The notes beneath the pieces are model-generated. The model did no database searches. It was not told the DNA's origin and saw only the letters and a list, made by a program, of their open reading frames with translations. From Calothrix sp. FI2-JRJ7 (GTDB taxonomy: Bacteria > Cyanobacteriota > Cyanobacteriia > Cyanobacteriales > Nostocaceae): a DNA stretch of 64,000 nucleotides. Below are positions 1 through 7,412 of this stretch, one piece after another. The first letter of the stretch is position 1; the number at the start of each line of letters is the position of its first letter. The stretch covers positions 434,001-498,000 of the forward strand of contig JAHHGX010000065.1 of the NCBI GenBank assembly GCA_019359675.1, given 5' to 3'. Made by a program: the position numbers and the translations under genes.

Positions 1-189
1 TTTGAGTGCATATCTCGGTTGATTTAAGTGAGCAAGTACAAGACTATCAGGTAAAGGTACGTATAAACTTGGTCAATTAAAATGGTTGAAGCTACGCAAT
101 TAAAAGCGTAAGCCTAAAATTATAAGCTGTGTAGTCTCCAATAATACGCCCTCTTAACCCAGTTTGCGCGCGTAATACTTAAAATTTGA

Positions 190-531
190 TACAGACTTTT
201 TTCTTTTCGTTAATCAGGTCAGTAATAATACGAAAATTACTCAGTAATTTGACAGATATTTGCTGAAAATTTCCCCACAAATAGCTTAATTAGAACTGTA
301 AAAGCCAACTTTTATAAAGACTCAGCAAAAAAGGTTTTTAGATATCGACATTTAATTTAATACTGAGCTATAAAGTATATATTAATACAAAAAAATTACG
401 GTTTTGTTGTAGATTTTGGTAAAGGAAACTTTAAAACAACAGCCGTACCCGAACCAGGAGCTATGGCTGCACTTCTAGGAGTAACAGGCGCCTCTCTATG
501 GTCACGTCGTCGCAAAAAACAAGTAGGATAG
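190..531 (+). pseudogene. decayed tandem copy of the downstream PEP-CTERM gene
   Basis: The frame open from about 367 to the TAG at 529-531 reads FVVDFGKGN, a short variable stretch, then VPEPGAMAALLGVTGAS and a basic tail RRRKKQ. This nearly repeats the last 45 residues of the intact PEP-CTERM gene just downstream. The bases before it (about 190-395) also resemble the 5' region of that gene (about 785-1010), for example the shared runs around TATCGACATT and ACAGATATTT. What remains is a promoter-side region joined directly to the 3' end, so most of the coding part has been lost by an internal deletion. There is no start codon or signal peptide, so no product is expected. Confidence 0.75.
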
Positions 532-1084
532 AACGGAAAGCCTGTCCCGGAGCGCTCTAACATATCTACATAAGATTTGCTGTAAAGCTGTAAAACAAGC
601 CTAGTTTCTTGAAACAGGCTTTTTATCATGCTGGGCAATGTTAGCTTGATAATTACAAATAACTGTAATGAAAAGTATTAAATCAGGACTTACGCAGAAA
701 ATGCTATAAACCGTATAAACCCGGTTTTTTAGGGTAAATTATATAAATAATAAGTTGATTTTTTAGAATAAGTCAGTGATACTGAAAATTTTACAGAGAC
801 TTTTGGCGTTTTCATTTATTAACTCAGCAATTGTACGAAAGCTTCTAAGTAATTCAACAGATATTTTGCAATTTTGTGCAGATAAATAGATAAAAATGAA
901 TCAGTAAGTCCTAGTGAATATAAAGACTCTGCAAAAAAGGGATTTAGGTATCGACATTCATTTTTACGGTGAGTTATCAAGTATGTATTGAAACAAAAAT
1001 TATTTTCAAAGAGAAAAATAAAAGTTAATTGTTTCAATAAACTCAAAACAAAGAAATTCAGTAAAACGAGAAGGATTTTAAATC

Positions 1085-1909
1085 ATGTTTAAGAAAGCTT
1101 TAACCGGAATTGCTGCTGCTGCAACTGTTGCTGGTTCTTTGGTTGCAATGGCGCCTGCACAAGCTGCTGGGTTGACTACCCCAATGCCCAAATTTGAGTG
1201 GAAAGACCTTAAAAATCACGAAGTTAAAGACCGTTCAACTGATACCTCCGGTTTCCAAGCCTTAATTCCTCAGTTTCAAACATATGTACAAAAAGAAAGA
1301 TTAGCTATCAGCGCAGAAAAACAAAAAGCTCAAGCATTAGACCCAACTAAGTTATTTATGAAATTTGACCACAACGTCCGCGTTTGGTTCTTAAATGAAG
1401 GTGCCGGTTACAAAAACCAATTAGGTTATCAAACCGTCAAAGATGGTCAAGAGACTAGTAAAGGTCAGATTTTCAATAACATTTCTTGCGATATCTCTGG
1501 TGGTAAAAACAGTGCTTGCCAACTAGGTAACAATGGTGATGGCGTTTTAGATATTGGTGATTATGTTGATATCGGTAAGGTTAAGGCTGGTACACAACTG
1601 AACTTCTTATTGAGGTCGGATGGATTTAACGGGGGACAAACGGTACTCGGTGGCGCCGATCCAAGCCAAAATATTGATAAGTTACAACATATGATGGCAT
1701 ATCAAGTTGGCGACTACTTGTTAATGGGGTTTGAAGACATCATTGGCGGTGGTGACTTAGACTTTAATGATGTAGTATTTGTGGTTGACTTCGGTAAAGG
1801 TAACTTGACTAATCAAGCAGTACCAGAACCAGGAACAATGGCTGCACTCTTGGGTGTAACGGGCGCGAGTATGTGGATGCGTCGTCGTAAAAAGCAAGCT
1901 TCAGCTTAA
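1085..1909 (+). CDS. PEP-CTERM sorted exported protein, DUF4114-like
   Basis: This 274-residue protein is probably exported and then processed at a C-terminal sorting signal. Residues 1-27 form a signal peptide (basic MFKK, Ala/Val-rich core, cleavage after APAQA). Near the C-terminus the run GDLDFNDVVFVVDF matches the acidic calcium-site-like motif of DUF4114 proteins. It is followed by VPEPGT, a hydrophobic helix and the basic tail MRRRKK, which together make a PEP-CTERM signal for exosortase-type processing. A ribosome site (AGAAGGA) lies about 10 bases before the ATG. In cyanobacteria such proteins are thought to be extracellular matrix or surface components, but the ligand is unknown. 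A broken duplicate lies upstream, so the locus has been tandemly duplicated. The family call is firm and the function is not. Confidence 0.85.
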   Translation: MFKKALTGIAAAATVAGSLVAMAPAQAAGLTTPMPKFEWKDLKNHEVKDRSTDTSGFQALIPQFQTYVQKERLAISAEKQKAQALDPTKLFMKFDHNVRVWFLNEGAGYKNQLGYQTVKDGQETSKGQIFNNISCDISGGKNSACQLGNNGDGVLDIGDYVDIGKVKAGTQLNFLLRSDGFNGGQTVLGGADPSQNIDKLQHMMAYQVGDYLLMGFEDIIGGGDLDFNDVVFVVDFGKGNLTNQAVPEPGTMAALLGVTGASMWMRRRKKQASA

Positions 1910-1961
1910 CTCCCAAGAAAGATGTTCTGTGGCGGAAGCAACTGGTTACAATTGAAGTATT

Positions 1962-4900
1962 ATGTCAGATACTAATACATCAAACCAGTTGACTTCCCAA
2001 TCTATCGCAGACCAACCCACGTTCATCCTCGTCGATGGACACTCACTAGCATTTCGTTCCTACTTTGCCTTCGCTAAAGGACGCGATGGCGGTTTGCGAA
2101 CCAAGTCGGGGATTCCCACTAGCGTATGCTTCGGTTTTCTTAAGTCCCTGTTAGAGGTAATTGCTAAGGAGCAACCCTCGCACATAGCTGTCGCATTTGA
2201 TTTAGGTTTACCGACTTTCCGTCACGAAGCGGATGATACCTACAAAGCTGACCGTCCAGGTACTCCCGAAGATTTTATACCCGACCTTAAGAATCTGCAT
2301 GAGTTACTGGATGCGCTCAATTTAAAAATATTGACTGCATCCGGTTATGAGGCAGATGACGTACTTGGCACTCTTGCTAAAAAAGCTTCTGATGCTGGTT
2401 ATCGCGTCAAAATTCTCACAGGGGACAGAGATTTATTTCAACTCGTTGACCCTGAAAAAGAAATTAAAGTATTGTATTTAAATAAAGAAGCGCTTCAACG
2501 TTCCTCAACATCAGGCCCTACCGAGTTTGGATTAGAAGAAGTTAAAAAGAAACTCGGTGTACTGCCATCACAAGTTATTGACTATAAAGCCCTTTGCGGC
2601 GATACATCAGATAATATTCCTGGAGTAAAGGGAATCGGTGACAAGACAGCAGTTGATCTGCTATCTAAATACGGTTCCCTTGATAATATTTATAATTCCC
2701 TAGATCAAATCAAAGGCGCCGCTCAAAAAAAGCTCGAAGCAGGTAAAGAAGACGCAGAAAAATCCCGCTATTTAGCCACAATAGTCCAAGACGTTCCATT
2801 ATCGGTAAATCTCGAAGAGTGTAAACTCCAAGGTTTCGACACAAACAACCTTACACCACTCCTCGAAAAACTCGAATTTAAATCCTTCTTAGGCAAAATC
2901 AACCAAATTCAAGAACGTCTCGGTGGCGCCACACAACAATCTCAGCAAGAAAACCAATCCTCTGGTAGAGACGTGATTAATCCCTCCGGGAAAACCTCCG
3001 GTTTACACGTCTCTACTTCGGACGTCTCTACTTCGGACACCTCCACTTCGCGTGTTTCTTCATCTAGTAGCGATTATGACTTATGGTTTTGGAGCGCAGA
3101 AGATACCGACGCATTTCAACAGCAAGAAAAATCAGAAATTCAACCGCGCATTATTACTTCTCAGTCTCAGCTAGAAGAACTAATTAATATACTTAAAAAA
3201 CATACTAGTGCCGAAACTCCTGTAGCTTGGGATACGGAAACAAGCGACTTAGAACCGCGCGATGCAAAACTAGTTGGTATTGGTTGTTGTTGGGGAACTA
3301 AGCCAGATCAAGTTGCCTACATTCCCCTCAACCATAGCAAAGGCGAAAATTTAGATTTAGAAACAGCACTAGATGCGCTGAAATCAATTTTAGAAAGCGA
3401 TAAATATCCCAAAACTTTCCAAAACGCTAAATTCGACCGCTTAGTTTTTCGTTGTCAGGGAATAAATTTAACTGGGGTTGTATTCGACCCAATGCTAGCA
3501 AGTTACATTATTAATCCTGATGCATCTCACAGTTTAAACGGAATCACCGAGCGTTACTTAAAGTTAACACTCACAAACTACCAAGACTTGGTGTCCAAAA
3601 CCAAAACTATTGGTGACATAGATATAAAGAGTGTAGCTGATTACTGCTGCTCACAAGTACACGCTACCTACCAACTCGTTCCTAAACTACGTGAAGAACT
3701 CAATAAAATACCAGATTTATCAAAGCTATTATTAGAAGTCGAGCAACCACTCGAACCAGTTTTAGCTGAGATGGAATATCAAGGTATCCGTATTGATAGT
3801 GATTATTTAAAAGAACTTTCCAACCAGTTAGAAACTGATTTAGCTAAGTACGAACAACAAGTCTATGACCTTGCAGGTGAAAAATTTAACTTAGGTTCAC
3901 CCAAAAAGCTCAGTGAAATTTTATTCACCAAATTAGGATTAAGCACCAAACACTCGCGTAAAATTCAAACAGGCTACTCAACTGATGCTGCAACATTAGA
4001 AAAGCTGCGCGAAGTCGATGATACAGGTATTATTGAAGCCATTAGCGAATTTAGAACACTTTCCAAATTAAAGTCAACTTATGTAGATGCACTGCCATTA
4101 CTAGTGCGTTCCGATACTCATCGCGTCCATACCAACTTTAACCAAACGGCAACATCAACCGGGCGCCTATCATCATCAAATCCCAACTTACAAAATATTC
4201 CCATACGTACAGCCTTCAGTCGTCAAATTCGTAAAGCCTTCATTCCCGAATCTGGGTGGTTACTAGTAGCAGCAGATTATTCGCAAATCGAATTGCGAAT
4301 TTTAGCGCACTTGTGCCAAGAACCCATACTAGTAGAAGCATACAAAAACAACGAGGATATTCACAGCGTTACCGCGCGCTTAATGTTTGAAAAAGACGAC
4401 ATCACCTCAGACGAACGTCGCGTAGCAAAAACAATCAACTTCGGCGTTATCTACGGAATGGGTTCATTAAGGTTTTCCCGTTCCACAGGTGTAGACAAAA
4501 ACTTAGCAAACGAATTCATCAAACGCTTTTATACTCGTTACCCCAAAATATTTGAATACTTAGAAGGAGTGAAAAAGCAAGCAATTAGCCAAGGTTACGT
4601 CGAAACAATCATTGGTAGGCGCCGTTACTTTGACTTCACAACAGACAGCTTACGTAAACTAAAAAACACCAAACCCGAAGACATCGACCTCAGCAAGCTC
4701 AAAAACCTCGGAAACTTCGACGCAGGACTACTACGTTCAGCCGCAAACGCCCCAATTCAAGGCTCAAGCGCCGACATCATCAAAATCGCAATGGTAAAAA
4801 TGCACCAACTCCTGCAAAACTACCAAGCGCGCGTACTCCTCCAAGTTCACGACGAACTAATATTTGAAGTCCCCACCAGCGAATGGGAAGAACTACAACC

Positions 4901-4994
4901 CAAAATTCAATCAGTCATGGAAAACGCCGTAAAACTAACTGTACCCCTACTAGTAGAAGCACGCGCCGGAGAAAACTGGATGGAAACCAAGTAA
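1962..4994 (+). CDS. polA: DNA polymerase I
   Basis: Replication and repair polymerase of 1010 residues. Order of domains: 5' nuclease (about 10-310, with FILVDGHSLAFRSYF and the helix-hairpin-helix DNIPGVKGIGDKTA), a linker, the 3'-5' exonuclease fold (about 395-600, with WDTETSDLEP and NAKFDRLVF), and the polymerase domain with motif A DYSQIELRILAHL, motif B RRVAKTINFGVIYGMG and motif C QVHDELIFEVP. Two things are odd. The linker carries an in-frame insertion (about residues 335-366) encoded by a 52-base palindromic element plus short tandem repeats. The exonuclease III motif reads YCCSQ where the Escherichia coli enzyme has YxxxD, so one metal-binding Asp is missing and proofreading may be weak. 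It starts 52 bases after the PEP-CTERM gene and is probably transcribed separately. Confidence 0.97.
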   Translation: MSDTNTSNQLTSQSIADQPTFILVDGHSLAFRSYFAFAKGRDGGLRTKSGIPTSVCFGFLKSLLEVIAKEQPSHIAVAFDLGLPTFRHEADDTYKADRPGTPEDFIPDLKNLHELLDALNLKILTASGYEADDVLGTLAKKASDAGYRVKILTGDRDLFQLVDPEKEIKVLYLNKEALQRSSTSGPTEFGLEEVKKKLGVLPSQVIDYKALCGDTSDNIPGVKGIGDKTAVDLLSKYGSLDNIYNSLDQIKGAAQKKLEAGKEDAEKSRYLATIVQDVPLSVNLEECKLQGFDTNNLTPLLEKLEFKSFLGKINQIQERLGGATQQSQQENQSSGRDVINPSGKTSGLHVSTSDVSTSDTSTSRVSSSSSDYDLWFWSAEDTDAFQQQEKSEIQPRIITSQSQLEELINILKKHTSAETPVAWDTETSDLEPRDAKLVGIGCCWGTKPDQVAYIPLNHSKGENLDLETALDALKSILESDKYPKTFQNAKFDRLVFRCQGINLTGVVFDPMLASYIINPDASHSLNGITERYLKLTLTNYQDLVSKTKTIGDIDIKSVADYCCSQVHATYQLVPKLREELNKIPDLSKLLLEVEQPLEPVLAEMEYQGIRIDSDYLKELSNQLETDLAKYEQQVYDLAGEKFNLGSPKKLSEILFTKLGLSTKHSRKIQTGYSTDAATLEKLREVDDTGIIEAISEFRTLSKLKSTYVDALPLLVRSDTHRVHTNFNQTATSTGRLSSSNPNLQNIPIRTAFSRQIRKAFIPESGWLLVAADYSQIELRILAHLCQEPILVEAYKNNEDIHSVTARLMFEKDDITSDERRVAKTINFGVIYGMGSLRFSRSTGVDKNLANEFIKRFYTRYPKIFEYLEGVKKQAISQGYVETIIGRRRYFDFTTDSLRKLKNTKPEDIDLSKLKNLGNFDAGLLRSAANAPIQGSSADIIKIAMVKMHQLLQNYQARVLLQVHDELIFEVPTSEWEELQPKIQSVMENAVKLTVPLLVEARAGENWMETK
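2965..3016 (+). repeat. 52-bp palindrome-ended element inserted in frame in polA
   Basis: The ends GTAGAGACGTG and CACGTCTCTAC are perfect 11-base inverted repeats. The interior, read with the gene, encodes DVINPSGKTSGLHVST. A copy differing at one base lies between genes at 10191-10242 in the opposite orientation, and another lies inside cobN. The element is followed at once by about two and a half copies of a 15-base unit (ACGTCTCTACTTCGG) up to about 3048, which encode the Ser/Thr-rich stretch STSDVSTSDTSTS. The reading frame of polA is kept throughout. Confidence 0.9.
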
Positions 4995-5041
4995 AAAATT
5001 TCCAAAAATTAAATTATCGGCACTTACAAAATAACATTCAT

Positions 5042-5070
5042 CTTGTGGAATGGGCATCCTTGCCCGTTCC
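5042..5070 (+). repeat. intergenic GGGCATCC..GCCC hairpin repeat, possible polA terminator
   Basis: The run GGAATGGGCATCCTTGCCC is an imperfect hairpin. Near copies occur at 27075-27105, 61631-61659 and, inverted, at 29540-29567, always between genes. It lies 47 bases after the polA stop codon and could end that transcript, but no T-tract follows it here. Confidence 0.6.
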
Positions 5071-5158
5071 ATATCAGCAAGTAAAGTTAGAGATACAGGA
5101 CAAGTAGTCACTATAAATATGCTAGTGACACCGAACCAGTGTAATATAATCTATTTTC

Positions 5159-5886
5159 ATGCGTTTTGATCATATTTACCTCGAAGATAAATTTGATAAC
5201 CCCACTCCTTCAACTCCCACACATAACCAAAATCTACTGATTCTTGGCTGCTGCCAACGCAAGAGTTTAGACTCAGGATTGTTAGCAGCTATCTCTAGAT
5301 ACAATGGTCCAACCTTTCAAGTCTGCGTAAATTTCTGAAGCAGCAGCCCCAAAATTTGAATTTTTTTAGTATTTATATATTATCAGCAGAGTTTGGTTTG
5401 ATTCCTCAAGATTTCCTCATCCCGTATTATGACCGACGAATGACACCAAGTAGAGCTATGGAGTTGCAATCAAATACGATAGAAAAATTAGGTGAGATCG
5501 CCAATTCTAGACCCTACAAAGGGGTTTTTATTTGCATAGGTCAAAGTTACTATCGAGCGATACAAGGATATGAGAAAATACTGCCTGCAAATTTAAATGT
5601 ACAAGTAGCCTCTGGTAGTTTGGGTAGAAAGTTAGGGGAATTGCATGAATGGTTGTATGGGAAACCACCACAGCTACCCCAAAGCTCTCAAAAAAAGATA
5701 GATTTAGGCAAAAACCTAACAATTAAAGGCATAGAAGTAGTACTGACTACACAGCAAGTACTTGATATTGCTTACCAGTCACTAGAGAAAAATAATCAAG
5801 AATTCGCTAACTTCCAATCTTGGTATGTTGTTGTAGGTAATAGGCGTGTGGCGCCTAAGTGGTTAGTAAATCAGATAACCGGATTA
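5159..5886 (+). pseudogene. DUF6884-like protein, frameshifted and 3'-truncated
   Basis: The first frame runs from the ATG at 5159 to a TGA at 5336 and includes NQNLLILGCCQRKSLDSGLL and a following YNGPTF. A shift of one base at about 5324-5326 moves to the frame that continues RKFLKQQPQNLNFFSIYILSAEFGLIPQDFLIPYYDRRM. Joined, they give the layout of DUF6884-type proteins: an N-terminal CC..RK motif, then ILSAxxGLI and a YD motif. The second part runs to about NQITGLP and then meets an unrelated ATPase tail, so the 3' end is missing too. A single missing base (for example in CAAGTCTTGCGT) would explain the shift. The biochemical role of the family is not known to me; it often sits in accessory regions. 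Confidence 0.65.
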
Positions 5887-5887
5887 C

Positions 5888-6142
5888 CTAGCCCTCGCTA
5901 TTGGTCAATATGCAGGACAAGGCGCACGTCACATTGAATCAGTGATCATCGATGAAGGCTTTGGTAGTTTGGACAAAAACGGGCGCGATGATATGATTCA
6001 AGAACTTAACGAATTACAACATCGACTAGCACGTATTATTTTAGTTTCCCACCTAGAAGATTTTTCATGTGCGTTTTCCAATGGTTATTCCATTGAATTA
6101 GTCAATCAAGCCTCAAAAGTCAGACCTTTGGAACATATTTAG
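5888..6142 (+). pseudogene. C-terminal fragment of an SMC/SbcC-type ABC ATPase
   Basis: About 84 residues are left. They read LALAIGQYAGQGARHIESVI, then IDEGFGSLDKNGRDDMIQEL, then IILVSHLEDF. These match the end of an SMC/RecN/SbcC-type nucleotide-binding domain: the helix after the signature motif, the Walker B/D-loop (IDEGFGSLD) and the H-loop His (VSHLEDF). The Walker A half, the coiled coils and a start codon are absent. The fragment begins exactly where the DUF6884-like sequence stops, in a different frame, so one deletion probably removed the 3' end of one gene and most of the other. It would not fold as an active ATPase. Confidence 0.7.
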
Positions 6143-6219
6143 TATATAAATACTATATTGTTAGTCATGAAATAGAGCTTCTGTGCAAAGCTAAATGAAG
6201 TTGCTTAGGTTGCCTGTTA

Positions 6220-7245
6220 ATGCAAATTGTTGCTGGTATCAGTCTGAAGGGAATCAAACCTCGCGTGTGGGATAAAAACTCTGCTTATTATCTTCCACAA
6301 TTGCGAGCAGTTATGGTTTCCTACGCCGAATTTCATCAAAGACCCGTGCTTCGACGTAAAGTTATGGAGCAAGGTCTTAGAGAATATCTTGGCATCCCAG
6401 AAGAAGTAAAGCTTTACCTTGACAATGGAGCTTTCTACTTTATTAGTCGTGGTGGGGAAATAGTAACAAACGACTATGAAGAATTTGTTCAAGGTGCTAA
6501 ACCTGATTGGTGTCCAATTCCTCAAGATTTTATCCCCACTCCAAAAATGTCATAGTCCGAGCAAAAACAATGCTTCGCTCGGACTATGAAAATGAATATT
6601 GCTTATAAAGATAATCAATTCATTCCTGTTATTCACGTTAGTAATTTTTTAGAAGAATATGTTGTAAAAATTAAGAAAAATAAGGCACTGAGACAAAAAA
6701 CAGGTATTGCATTGGGTGGTATTGTTCCCAACTTACTACGCGCACCAAAAGCCGTACCATACCAACAAATTTTGGATAATATTCAGTATGTCCGAGAAGA
6801 ATTTAAAGATAAAAAACTTCATGTATTTGGGATTGGAGGTACTGCAACACTACACATAGCCGCATTATTAGGAATTAACTCTGTAGATTCAAGCGGATGG
6901 AGAAATCGAGCAGCTCGTGGAATAATACAGTTACCTGGGACAGGGGAGCGAATAGTTGCTGAGTTAGGGAAATGGAGAGGTCGCAAACTAAGTGAGAAAG
7001 AATTTAAAAAATTAGATGAATGTCAATGCCCTGCATGTAAAATGTATGGGACAAAAGGTCTTCAAGAAAATGGTAGTATTGGCTTTTGGAATCGAGCTAC
7101 CCATAATTTATGGGTACTTATAGAAGAAGCTCGATTGATTGAAGAACATTTAACACTAGGTATTTATAAAGATTGGTATTCAAGCCATTTAGACAATACT
7201 ACTTATCGTCCTCTTATTAACAAATTAATTGAAATATGTTTATAA
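6220..7245 (+). pseudogene. tRNA-guanine-transglycosylase-like protein with in-frame amber stop
   Basis: Two adjacent open stretches, 6220-6555 and 6586-7245, lie in the same frame and are separated only by a TAG at 6553-6555. Together they make a protein of about 341 residues. The first half has YYLPQLRAVMVSYAEF, YLDNGAFYFISRGGE and PIPQDFIPTP. The second has IALGGIVPNLLRAPKAVP, HVFGIGGTATLHIAALLGI, VDSSGWRNRAARG and a zinc site CQCPAC followed by RATHN. This is the order of the TGT fold: base-recognition loop, GG-glycine motifs, nucleophile region (VDSSGW) and CxCxxC...H zinc knuckle. It differs clearly from the housekeeping Tgt and could belong to a DNA-modifying (DpdA-like) or other accessory branch, which I cannot settle by eye. 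Either it is dead or the amber codon is suppressed. Confidence 0.65.
6551..6588 (+). other. 12-bp perfect inverted repeat spanning the amber codon
   Basis: CATAGTCCGAGC at 6551-6562 is perfectly mirrored by GCTCGGACTATG at 6577-6588 with a 14-base loop. The TAG that breaks the transglycosylase-like gene lies in the left arm. The reading frame continues through the hairpin. There is no T-tract, so it does not look like a terminator. Confidence 0.7.
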
Positions 7246-7412
7246 AATTATATTACCATTAAGTCTTTAGCGGAGTTCGTAACGCACGTGTCTTTTTAAA
7301 AATAGTGCGTTACGTTGTCCTTAACATCCTACCTATATTTTCAAAAATCAAATCGGATTTCTATAGTGCAAGAACATAGTCGTACTAAAAAATATAATGA
7401 TATAGTAAATTT

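Noticed and set aside
396-638. Minus-strand open frame of 80 codons
   Set aside because: It lies antisense to the PEP-CTERM remnant, whose plus-strand reading is clearly protein-like. The minus reading has no recognisable content.
4883-5107. Plus-strand open frame overlapping the polA 3' end
   Set aside because: It is polA motif-rich DNA read in another frame, with low-complexity Thr/Arg content and no family match.
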